This document shows, one piece after another, positions 14,216 through 21,442 of a stretch of DNA of 21,442 nucleotides (position 1 is its first letter; each line of letters opens with the position of its first letter). Where the stretch lies: NCBI GenBank assembly GCA_903907185.1, contig CAIVND010000208.1, positions 1 to 21,442 on the forward strand, read 5' to 3'. Origin of the DNA: an uncultured Acidimicrobiaceae bacterium (GTDB lineage: Bacteria > Actinomycetota > Acidimicrobiia > Acidimicrobiales > Bog-793). A program made the position numbers and the translations under genes. Below the pieces are notes generated by a model, which was not told where the DNA came from, searched no databases, and saw nothing but the letters and a program-made list of their open reading frames with translations.

Positions 14216-15721
14216 TTAAGCCTGGGCTTCATCGATCGCCTGTGCCCAGAGCGACCGGCGTGCTGCGTGGTCGAGGTCCGCAAAACTGCGCCCCTCTTGA
14301 CGGACAAGCTCCTCAACGGCGACAAAACAGCTGCGGAAGCGACGTGCTGCCTTTCTCAATGCAGCCTCTGGATCTACTCCAGCAGCCGTCGCTTGCTGCA
14401 CAATTGCGAACAGAAGGTCCCCGTAATCCTGCTCATCGCGAAGTTCGAGCGATTCGACAGCAGATCCGTACGGTGAATGTCCAAGCAACTCCTCGACACC
14501 GAAAGAGACCGTGGACGCCTTCTTTTCAAGCTTTGCCGCGTACGAAAGAGCTGGTAGGGCAGTCGGAATTCCATCGGTCAGACTTGTTCGACCCTTCTCG
14601 AACTGCTTTTGTTGCTCCCAATTTGCAAGCACCTTGCCTGCGTCAACCTCAGTCTGTTCGCCATGTTTGTCATTTCGATAGACATGTGGATGACGCCGAA
14701 TAAGTTTGTCCGCCAGTGATTGAGCAACATCTGAGAGGCTAAAAAGCCCCTCCTCACTTGCGATTGTCGCGTGGAAGAGCACTTGGCAGAGCACATCACC
14801 AAGCTCCTCCTCAAGCAGCTCGGAGGCTTCGAGATCTGGAGGATCGCCAAGCTCTTCAATTGCCTCAATTGCTTCATAGGTCTCTTCAAGCAGATGTCGA
14901 ACAAGAGACTGGTGGGTCTGCTCAGCGTCCCATGGACAGGCTGTGCGCAACGTTGCGACAACACTCGCCGCTCTTGCAAGCTCATAGGCTGGCGGTCGGG
15001 AGAGCTCCGGAATAAAAAGACAGGTGAGATGATCTGCTCGGATGATGCGGTCGAGATCCTCCCAGGCAACGTCTTGGATCTGCTCATCTTCGAGCCCCAA
15101 GTGGTGACAGATCACTGCCCTTGTCCCCTCCTCTGGCTCGATCGAGAGCTTGATCTCTGAGAGGACCGCGTTCGACCACGTGTGGCTAACTAACAGTGGG
15201 CCGCGCTCACCCGCCGCGTCGATAGAGAAATTCTCACCATTGATCAACCGAACTCCAGCGTTTACTGGGTCGATACCAAGACGATCCCAAGCGAGATCAA
15301 GAAAGGAGAGCCCAGCGAGCGTCTCGACCTGCACTCGATCGTCGAGTCGAAGCAATACAACAGCACGCTCGAGCACCGTTGGGGAACCGGGGACGCCGTA
15401 GACAACGCGACCATGAGCTTGTGCAGCTGCTACGAGATCCTCAACGATGAGTCCATAGGTCTGTTCAAAATCTGCGCTTGACTCGTAGTAATGATCGAAA
15501 GTTGGCACGCCAGCGGAAACAAATGGTTGCGCTGCTGGATGCCGCTCAGTACGCAGATACCGCGAAGGTGCACTCATCAAAGCATCACGAACCGCTGGAG
15601 TGGTGAACTCTGGTCCAGCGGGTCCAAGTCCCGCCACAACAACGACCGGGAGTTCTCCCACCTTGTCTAGTGGGGTCTTTTCTGCACCCGACGGGCTTTG
15701 CCTCGAGCGGGGAGAATGCAT
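14216..15721 (-). CDS. mazG: Tetrapyrrole methylase domain-MazG nucleotide pyrophosphohydrolase
   Basis: MazG hydrolyses (d)NTPs to monophosphates and pyrophosphate, cleaning the pool of aberrant nucleotides and affecting ppGpp signalling. In this 501-residue protein residues about 24-245 look like a tetrapyrrole-methylase (SAM-binding) domain: VVVVAGLGPAGPEF, GRVVYGVPGSPTVLERAV. Residues about 250-390 are the MazG catalytic domain with CPWDAEQTHQSL (262-273), metal-binding LLEETYEAIEAI and EEELGDVL. The rest (TALPALSYAAKLEKKAS onward) is the second, usually inactive, MazG half. This arrangement is that of B. subtilis YabN. Enzymatic activity of the methylase part is doubtful in the family. 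ATG 15719-15721 lies 4 bases after the lipoprotein stop; a TATAAG hexamer 7 bases before it may give an extra leaderless start. It follows mfd as in mycobacteria. Confidence 0.9.
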   Translation of the reverse strand: MHSPRSRQSPSGAEKTPLDKVGELPVVVVAGLGPAGPEFTTPAVRDALMSAPSRYLRTERHPAAQPFVSAGVPTFDHYYESSADFEQTYGLIVEDLVAAAQAHGRVVYGVPGSPTVLERAVVLLRLDDRVQVETLAGLSFLDLAWDRLGIDPVNAGVRLINGENFSIDAAGERGPLLVSHTWSNAVLSEIKLSIEPEEGTRAVICHHLGLEDEQIQDVAWEDLDRIIRADHLTCLFIPELSRPPAYELARAASVVATLRTACPWDAEQTHQSLVRHLLEETYEAIEAIEELGDPPDLEASELLEEELGDVLCQVLFHATIASEEGLFSLSDVAQSLADKLIRRHPHVYRNDKHGEQTEVDAGKVLANWEQQKQFEKGRTSLTDGIPTALPALSYAAKLEKKASTVSFGVEELLGHSPYGSAVESLELRDEQDYGDLLFAIVQQATAAGVDPEAALRKAARRFRSCFVAVEELVRQEGRSFADLDHAARRSLWAQAIDEAQA

Positions 15722-15725
15722 CTAT

Positions 15726-16772
15726 CTACTTATAGGTGTCGCCACTTGGCGTTACCGCATTGGGGTTCAAGACAAAGGAGTTCTTCGGACCAGATCCATT
15801 GACTACCTCGAGCTGTCCCGAACTGAGCCGCCAGCTGCCGTACTGGGAGTTGATCCATACGCTTCGCTGGCGCTCAACGTTCAACATGAAAGCGCTCTCC
15901 GCATTGGTCTGTGAGCTCACGATGGCAAGCGCTGCCTCCGGGCCAGTCCCAGGATGACGCTGGGTTACCTCAAGGATGACAAAGTCCGATTGAAATGCGA
16001 TTGGCGCCGAGGGACTGTTCACTGCGATCGAACTCACCACGTTCGAGAGTGATCCTGTGAACTGACCGGGATAGACGCAGCCAAGTGCACCGCCATTTGC
16101 TGCACTTGTCGAGTCAACCGATGTCGTCTTTGCAATTGCACTGAAACTTGCTCCTGCGTGGAGCTTGGTCTCTACACCATCTGCAGCGCTCTTTGAACTG
16201 ACCAAGATCACCGAGACGCACGCCTGTGAGGTCACACCGGGGTGCGTGGCCGTATAGGCAGCAATCCCTTGAGTGCTAAGCGTTGCTCCCGCAAGGTGAG
16301 CGCTAACAAGATCCTGGTCGAGTTGCAGGTTGAGTAACAATTTTGCATAGGAGGCTGGAAGGCTCGCAAGAACCTGTGCTCCTGTTGATGAACAGGCAGA
16401 TCCGCTCTGACCGGCCAGCGCGCCAGCGAGCTGACTCTGGGCCAATGTCGCCGCGATCGAACTTGACGTGAGGTGCAACCGGTTCACCTCACCAGCGATG
16501 ACCTTCTCCTGCACGAGGAGGGATAGCTGTTGCGCTACGAACTTTGCGCTGTAAGTACCCGCCACACCCGATCCATGGATGGCACCCTGCTGGGAGACTA
16601 AGCAGCTAAAGGGAGCACTCGTCGTCACACCCGTAACGGTCTGATTCAACGTGGAGATCGAGATCCCCTGACCATCGACGGAGGCAGCGTCCGAGGTTGC
16701 AGATACGCCACAGGCACTAACAGCAAGGGCAGATGCGACAAGCAGGCTCAGTGGGAGAAGGAATTTTTTCAC
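15726..16772 (-). CDS. Parvulin/SurA-like peptidyl-prolyl isomerase lipoprotein
   Basis: Parvulin-type foldases help exported proteins fold outside the membrane. I place the start at GTG 16770-16772, with GGAG 4 bases upstream; it gives a clean lipoprotein signal (MKKFLLPLSLLVASALAVSAC, reading the GTG as Met). Cys21 follows lipobox VSA. A longer reading from ATG 16823, directly after the mfd stop, adds 17 residues without signal character. The 348-residue protein has a helical SurA-N-like part and a parvulin-like stretch at about 186-273 (ILVSSKSAADGV, GASFSAIAKTTSVDSTSAANGGALGCVYPGQF). The parvulin active-site histidine before ILV is Val, so isomerase activity may be weak. It ends 4 bases before mazG. 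Lipidation would need an Lgt enzyme, such as the one encoded at 393. Confidence 0.8.
   Translation of the reverse strand: MKKFLLPLSLLVASALAVSACGVSATSDAASVDGQGISISTLNQTVTGVTTSAPFSCLVSQQGAIHGSGVAGTYSAKFVAQQLSLLVQEKVIAGEVNRLHLTSSSIAATLAQSQLAGALAGQSGSACSSTGAQVLASLPASYAKLLLNLQLDQDLVSAHLAGATLSTQGIAAYTATHPGVTSQACVSVILVSSKSAADGVETKLHAGASFSAIAKTTSVDSTSAANGGALGCVYPGQFTGSLSNVVSSIAVNSPSAPIAFQSDFVILEVTQRHPGTGPEAALAIVSSQTNAESAFMLNVERQRSVWINSQYGSWRLSSGQLEVVNGSGPKNSFVLNPNAVTPSGDTYK
15729..15734 (-). promoter_or_regulatory. -10-like hexamer before mazG
   Basis: On the minus strand TATAAG ends 7 bases before ATG 15721, overlapping the end of the lipoprotein gene. MazG has no Shine-Dalgarno sequence. The spacing fits an internal leaderless start, but no -35 is seen, and translational coupling over the 4-base gap is an equal explanation. 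Confidence 0.3.
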
Positions 16773-16823
16773 AACACTCCAATGGTAGGTGGCTGGTGGC
16801 CAATCGGCCAACACGACGCCCAT

Positions 16824-19800
16824 TCAGTCTTCAACAGGGAACAGGCCGTCGAGGAACTGCTGGAGTTGGCCGACAACGCCAGTCGCGCTTTTGAGCGGTA
16901 GCTGGAGCTCGTTTGCCTGCTCTTTTAAGAGAGCCTTCGGTGCGACGCGTTGAAGCCGGATCTTGGCTGATGCAACGAGCTTGATGGGTGAAATGCGAAC
17001 GACAACACCTCCGATCTCTCCTGGTCCGCCCGAACCGGGGCGATAGGGCGTGGCAACGATGTCCGTGATCCCCACCCGTAGACAGGTAACTCGAAGGTGA
17101 GCCACCTCAAGGAGTGCAGTCACCGGGTCCGGAAGTGGTCCGTATCGATCAAGCCACTCAGTGCCAATGTCCTCGATCTCGGTCGGCTCGGTCGCTGCAG
17201 CGAGGCGTCGATAACCTTCGAGGCGAAGATCCTCCCGATCGATATAGCCAGTGGGAATGTGTGCAGTGAGAGGAAGTTCGATCTTGATCTCTGCCGGCTC
17301 ACGGACCTCCTCGCCCTTCAGCTCGGCAACCGCCTCAGCAACCATGCGCACGTAGAGGTCGTAGCCAACCGCCGCGATGTGTCCCGACTGATCCTTCCCC
17401 AGCAGGTTGCCAGCTCCGCGGATCTCGAGATCACGCATTGCAATCTTGAACCCTGATCCAAGTTCAGTGTGCTCTCCAATCGTCTTCAGCCGCTCGTAGG
17501 CCTGTTCAGAGAGCACTCGGTCGGAGGGATGAAAGAGGTAGGCATAGGCACGTTGACCGGCCCGACCCACTCGTCCCCGCAGCTGGTGAAGCTGTCCAAG
17601 GCCAAGAAGATCAGACCGCTCAACAACGAGTGTGTTGACGGTTGGCATATCGATGCCCGATTCAATAATCGTTGTGCAGACCAAGACATCGTATTTTCCT
17701 TCGGCAAAATCGATGACTACCTGCTCGAGCGTTCCCTCGTCCATCTGCCCATGCGCGACGGCAACCCGAGCCTCAGGTACAAGATCGCGAAGTGCCTGCG
17801 CAGCTCGATCAATATCGACGACACGGTTGTGAACATAAAATACCTGCCCCTCGCGAAGTAACTCGCGTCGGATCGCCTCTGCGACGGCGCGATCGTCGTA
17901 CTCTCCGACGTAGGTGAGAATGGGCTGGCGCTCAGCCGGGGGCGTGTCGATGATCGAAAGATCCCGGATTCCGGTGAGGCCCATCTCGAGCGTCCGCGGT
18001 ACAGGACTTGCAGAGAGCGTTAGTACATCAACACCGACCTTCAGTGACTTGATCCGCTCCTTGTGTCCGACGCCAAATCGTTGCTCCTCGTCGACTACAA
18101 GCAGACCAAGATCTTTAAAAGCAATCTCCTCTGAGAGCACGCGGTGTGTCCCAATGACGACATCGATAGAACCGTCCTTTAACCCAGCGATGACTTGACG
18201 CGCCTGCGTCGCAGTCAGAAAGCGCGATAACGCCTCGACTCGCACGGGATATCCGGCGAACCGGTCGGAGAATGTTTGGAGGTGCTGCTGCGCGAGCAGT
18301 GTTGTCGGCACGAGGACTACTGCCTGCTTGCCTTCCTGCACCGCTTTGAACACGGCTCGAACAGCGACTTCGGTCTTGCCAAATCCGACATCGCCGCAGA
18401 TCAAGCGGTCCATCGGTACCGCTCGCTCCATATCGGCTTTGGTCTCAGCGATCGCTCGAAGTTGATCGTGTGTCTCCGGGAAGGGAAAGGCGCCCTCCAT
18501 CTCCAGCTGCCATGGCGTATCTGGACCGAAGAGGTGACCCGGAGTAACGAGACGGCGTTGGTAGAGCACAACCAACTCCTGTGCAATCTCTCGAGCTGCC
18601 TGTCTGACTCGACTCCGTTGACGCTGCCACTCAGCGCCATTCAGCCTGTTCAGCGTTGGCGATTCCCCACCGCTATATGGAGTGATGGTCTCGATCTGAT
18701 CCGAGGGCACGTAAAGCTTGTCCCCACCGCGGTATTCGAGCAGTAGATAGTCCCGTGCGACTCCACCCATCTGCTGGGTAACAAGACCCTGGAATCGTGC
18801 AACGCCATGGATGTGGTGAACGACATAGCCACCGGTAGCAAGATCATCAAAGAACCCTCCCGCGGCGCGCGCTCGCGGCCTCGGCACGCGATGAGGACGG
18901 TGACGCCCAGTGACGTCGGATTCAGCCAGCACGGCGAGACCCGCGAATTCGTAGACAAAACCGCGGTCGAGTTGCGCAACCACGACGTGCACGCCCGCTC
19001 GTCGAAGTCGCTCTCCATAGGTATCAGTCGAAAGCTCCTCCGCGAGGAATAGGCGATCGACCAAGAGGCCCTCTGACTCAAGTGAGATGCTCAACCGTTC
19101 GGCGCTCCCGCGTCCATCGGCCGCAACGACCACCGGCATCTCTCGACGGACGAGTTCGCCGATCCGTCGCGTCAGTGGCTCCGCCTCGCCCCGGATTACT
19201 GGCCAACTTCCTGCTCGCATACCCTCCGTATCGGGCGAATCTGCGTTGGAGAGAAGTGAGGCCATCGGCGCTCTTACCTTTGCCAGGAGCCGCTCAAACT
19301 CCACGTGAAGTTTTGGAAATCCACCACTATTACCGTCGCTCTCGTTCGCTACTCCCCAGGTCACTGCGAGGGATGAGGCGAGCGACGCCTCCTCTTCAAG
19401 AAGCTCAACCGCTCGATCTCGCATCCGACGAGGTTCGATGAGCACAACACGATCCGTACTCATCAACAGATCGGTAAAGATCAGTTCCTCAGCCTCAAGC
19501 CAGGGCAAGAAAGATTCGACTCCCTCAAAGCTCTCGCCGTCAGCGATGCGGGCAAACTGCTCACGGGCGTAGCTCATCGTGGTTGCGAGAACCTTTGCTC
19601 GATCGCGATCAGACTCGGTCAGCACGAGCTCTCTACAGGCAAAGATCTCCGCTTCAGTAAGGTCGCGAATCGACCGTTGATCGGCGATATCAAACTCTGT
19701 AAGTCGATCAACTTCATCGCCAAAACAGTCGATCCGTACACCGATCTCACCGGTCGAGGGATAGATATCAACGATTCCACCGCGCACCGCGATCTCTCCG

Positions 19801-20327
19801 CGATGTTCAACTTGGTATTCACGTCGATAACCAAGATCGACACACCGTCGAACGATCTCCTCGACATCAATGCGGTCTCCGGGCGCGATGACGAGTGACC
19901 CGGCGGCAGTTCCCGAGCCAAGTCGCTGCAAAAGCGCTTTGATCGGCGCGATGACGCAGAGGGAACGATCTTCTGCGTCATCGCGCCGATGAGCGGCATG
20001 AACCCTTGCAATGGTTGAAAGACGGAGCCCCATGGTCTCGATGCTCGGTGAAACTCGCTCGAAGGGAAGGGTCTCCCATGCTGGAAAGGCAAGTACGCGA
20101 TCTTCGTCGAGAAAGGCACGCAGGTCATGGGTGAGTCGTTCTGCCTCGTTCGCGGTGGCAGTGGCGAATAAGACCACTGGCGCAGACGAAAGATCCGCAA
20201 GCGAGGCGCAGACGAACGGGCGCAGATTCTCCGAGACCGCAACCCGGGTGTCACCAGCTCCAAGAAGTGAGGCAAGGACACGATCGCCGGCGAGGAGTGT
20301 TGTCAGTGGCGAGAGAGGGGAACTCAT
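16824..20327 (-). CDS. mfd: Transcription-repair coupling factor Mfd
   Basis: Mfd removes RNA polymerase stalled at DNA lesions and recruits UvrA for nucleotide excision repair. At 1167 residues it has the normal length. The N-terminal UvrB-like part shows FPAWETLPFERVSPS and EIAVRGGIVDIYP. The RNA-polymerase-interacting and RecG-like helicase part follows, with Walker A GDVGFGKT (K651), DEEQ box (746-749), TLSASPVPRTLEMGL and GRVGRAGQRAYAYL. The C-terminal regulatory domain runs to the end. The start ATG overlaps the pth stop as ATGA (20324-20327), so translation is coupled to pth. The gene is followed by a parvulin lipoprotein and mazG. All expected motifs are present. Confidence 0.97.
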   Translation of the reverse strand: MSSPLSPLTTLLAGDRVLASLLGAGDTRVAVSENLRPFVCASLADLSSAPVVLFATATANEAERLTHDLRAFLDEDRVLAFPAWETLPFERVSPSIETMGLRLSTIARVHAAHRRDDAEDRSLCVIAPIKALLQRLGSGTAAGSLVIAPGDRIDVEEIVRRCVDLGYRREYQVEHRGEIAVRGGIVDIYPSTGEIGVRIDCFGDEVDRLTEFDIADQRSIRDLTEAEIFACRELVLTESDRDRAKVLATTMSYAREQFARIADGESFEGVESFLPWLEAEELIFTDLLMSTDRVVLIEPRRMRDRAVELLEEEASLASSLAVTWGVANESDGNSGGFPKLHVEFERLLAKVRAPMASLLSNADSPDTEGMRAGSWPVIRGEAEPLTRRIGELVRREMPVVVAADGRGSAERLSISLESEGLLVDRLFLAEELSTDTYGERLRRAGVHVVVAQLDRGFVYEFAGLAVLAESDVTGRHRPHRVPRPRARAAGGFFDDLATGGYVVHHIHGVARFQGLVTQQMGGVARDYLLLEYRGGDKLYVPSDQIETITPYSGGESPTLNRLNGAEWQRQRSRVRQAAREIAQELVVLYQRRLVTPGHLFGPDTPWQLEMEGAFPFPETHDQLRAIAETKADMERAVPMDRLICGDVGFGKTEVAVRAVFKAVQEGKQAVVLVPTTLLAQQHLQTFSDRFAGYPVRVEALSRFLTATQARQVIAGLKDGSIDVVIGTHRVLSEEIAFKDLGLLVVDEEQRFGVGHKERIKSLKVGVDVLTLSASPVPRTLEMGLTGIRDLSIIDTPPAERQPILTYVGEYDDRAVAEAIRRELLREGQVFYVHNRVVDIDRAAQALRDLVPEARVAVAHGQMDEGTLEQVVIDFAEGKYDVLVCTTIIESGIDMPTVNTLVVERSDLLGLGQLHQLRGRVGRAGQRAYAYLFHPSDRVLSEQAYERLKTIGEHTELGSGFKIAMRDLEIRGAGNLLGKDQSGHIAAVGYDLYVRMVAEAVAELKGEEVREPAEIKIELPLTAHIPTGYIDREDLRLEGYRRLAAATEPTEIEDIGTEWLDRYGPLPDPVTALLEVAHLRVTCLRVGITDIVATPYRPGSGGPGEIGGVVVRISPIKLVASAKIRLQRVAPKALLKEQANELQLPLKSATGVVGQLQQFLDGLFPVED

Positions 20328-20908
20328 CGAGTATTGAAGACGTTCATCGCCCGGTCGAAGCCGTCTGCGATCACCGCCGAGACAGCATCTGTTGCCCGAT
20401 GACAGGCGAGATCAAGCACCTCTGCATCTGATTTTGTAAGTCGACGCAGCACATAGTCCGCTCCGGACATCTGTCCCGGCGGTCGACCAACACCAATTCG
20501 CAGGCGGCCAAAGTCAAAGCCATGAAGGTGGGCACCTAGTGATTTCAGGCCGTTATGTCCGGCTGTACCGCCTCCGAACTTGAGACGCACCACGCCGGCG
20601 TCGAGATCAAGCTCATCGTGGATCACCATGATCTGATGAAGGGGCTCTTCCTCATCGCCGAGGTAGTGACGCGTAAGTAGAGATGCCGCTTTGCCAGAGT
20701 CATTCATGTAGGTCATCGGAATAGCAAAGATCACACGCTCGCCAGATACCGTCGTCACCGCTACGCGGGCCTTCGTTGCCTTTTGCGTGCTCAATGAGAG
20801 GCTGAGCTGCTTAACCATGAGATCGACCGTTGCAGCACCAACGTTATGACGCGTTTTTGCGTATTCCTCGCCCGGATTACCGAGACCGATAACGAGGAGG
20901 CTCGACAT
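20324..20908 (-). CDS. pth: Peptidyl-tRNA hydrolase
   Basis: Pth releases tRNA from peptidyl-tRNAs that drop off ribosomes, so it keeps tRNA available for translation. The 194-residue protein has the family length and signature blocks: GLGNPGEEYAKTRHNVG near the N-terminus with the catalytic histidine (H22), PMTYMNDSGKA, the HDELDLDAG block with its catalytic aspartate, and GGGTAGHNGLKSL. ATG 20906-20908 has no Shine-Dalgarno sequence. It is 41 bases from the L25 gene, with a hairpin in the gap, and overlaps mfd by 4 bases. The L25-pth pairing is common in bacteria. No residue is missing. Confidence 0.96.
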   Translation of the reverse strand: MSSLLVIGLGNPGEEYAKTRHNVGAATVDLMVKQLSLSLSTQKATKARVAVTTVSGERVIFAIPMTYMNDSGKAASLLTRHYLGDEEEPLHQIMVIHDELDLDAGVVRLKFGGGTAGHNGLKSLGAHLHGFDFGRLRIGVGRPPGQMSGADYVLRRLTKSDAEVLDLACHRATDAVSAVIADGFDRAMNVFNTR

Positions 20909-20920
20909 ATTTCGTGTACT

Positions 20921-20941
20921 GCGCTCGACGATGCCGAGCGC
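20921..20941 (-). other. Intercistronic hairpin between L25 and pth genes
   Basis: GCGCTCG and CGAGCGC (20921-20927 and 20935-20941) form a perfect 7-bp stem with a 7-base loop. On the transcript it lies 9 bases after the L25 stop and 12 bases before the pth start. No U-run follows, so it is not a typical terminator. It may protect the L25 message end or lower expression of the downstream genes. Confidence 0.5.
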
Positions 20942-20949
20942 AAGTAGCT

Positions 20950-21442
20950 CTAGTTGCCAGCTGCAGGTGTTGCGTCCGATGTCGCACCCTCGGCCGCCAC
21001 CTCTTCCTCGACCGCTACCGATGCAACCCGAGCCGCAATTCCGGTCACCAAGGCGGTTTCAAGATCGAGTTCAAAGGTAACGCCGGTGAGTCCAGCAATG
21101 TCGCTGACTCGGATCGCGTGACCGAGCTCGAGATCGGTGATGTCAATCTCAATGTGGGCAGGAATGTCAGCAGGCTTCGCTCTGACGGGAAGGGTGAAGG
21201 TTGTCTGATCAACGGTTCCCCCCGCTCGAGTGACAGAAAGTGCCTCGCCAATAAGCATCAATGGAACTTCGGCCGAGACAACCTCATCGCGGTTAACAAC
21301 GAGAAAATCTACGTGCGAGATCGTTCGGCGGACCGGGTGACGCTGGAGGTCACGTGCGAGCGCGAGGTGGCGCTCACTCCCAATGGTGAGATCGAACAGA
21401 ACGTTCTCTCCCGCAGAGGTAGCGAATGCCTGACGTAGTGAG
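20950..21442 (-). CDS. rplY: Ribosomal protein L25/Ctc (TL5 type), 5' end cut off
   Basis: L25/Ctc binds 5S rRNA in the large ribosomal subunit. The frame is open from the right edge of the window (first full codon at 21441) to TAG at 20950-20952, giving 163 residues without the N-terminus. The N-terminal 5S-binding part shows LARDLQRHPVRRTISHVDFLVV (about 36-57), then the typical junction AEVPLMLIGEA, and the C-terminal CTC beta domain up to an Ala/Glu-rich tail. The reading continues upstream of an apparent start at 21261, which is only an internal TTG. I estimate about 20-40 residues are missing. It is followed by pth, mfd and others, probably one transcription unit. The long CTC form is normal in actinobacteria. 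Confidence 0.95.
   Translation of the reverse strand, partial: SLRQAFATSAGENVLFDLTIGSERHLALARDLQRHPVRRTISHVDFLVVNRDEVVSAEVPLMLIGEALSVTRAGGTVDQTTFTLPVRAKPADIPAHIEIDITDLELGHAIRVSDIAGLTGVTFELDLETALVTGIAARVASVAVEEEVAAEGATSDATPAAGN

Noticed and set aside
20914..21438. Plus-strand 174-residue open frame opposite L25
   Set aside because: The minus strand encodes well-conserved L25/Ctc sequence over the same bases.

Overview
The window looks like chromosomal DNA of an actinobacterium, most likely from the Acidimicrobiia (Ferrimicrobium, Acidithrix or Acidimicrobium relatives); the lineage is an inference. Supporting signs are moderately high GC, the gene order rplY-pth-mfd-mazG-eno-ftsB-DUF501-ppx (the same backbone as in mycobacteria), a resuscitation-promoting-factor type cell-wall enzyme, and several genes without a ribosome binding site but with a -10-like hexamer a few bases before the start codon. 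I see no phage, insertion sequence, CRISPR array or rRNA.

Left part (1-5410). A 392-base gene-free leader with two clear hairpins precedes an Lgt-family membrane protein whose catalytic loop is unusual. A 667-residue multi-pass membrane protein with GT-C-like features follows. A tRNA gene on the minus strand has anticodon UAA (codon UUA, leucine) but a short, class I variable loop. Next come a secreted NlpC/P60 peptidoglycan hydrolase, whose second codon is TTA, and a convergent GNAT acetyltransferase.

Middle (5523-9289). A promoter with almost no leader starts a three-gene surface-polysaccharide operon: a tandem-domain GT2 glycosyltransferase, a small helical protein whose start lies inside the GT2 gene, and a GT-B glycosyltransferase.

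Right part (9274-21442), mainly on the minus strand. Reading in transcription order from the right edge: ribosomal protein L25/Ctc (5' end outside the window), peptidyl-tRNA hydrolase, Mfd, a parvulin-like lipoprotein, a tetrapyrrole-methylase/MazG fusion, enolase and FtsB/DivIC. A plus-strand Rpf-type secreted enzyme interrupts the run. It is followed by a degenerate MobA-like protein and a fusion of DUF501 with a Ppx/GppA phosphatase.

Functional themes are translation and DNA-repair housekeeping (L25, Pth, Mfd), nucleotide and phosphate clean-up (MazG, Ppx), glycolysis (enolase), and the cell envelope (Lgt, lipoprotein, FtsB, NlpC/P60, Rpf, glycosyltransferases). The most notable points are the class I UAA tRNA beside a TTA-containing cell-wall gene, the DUF501-Ppx fusion, the shared N-terminal module of the two secreted wall enzymes, the altered catalytic residues of Lgt and NlpC/P60, and the recurring leaderless-type starts.
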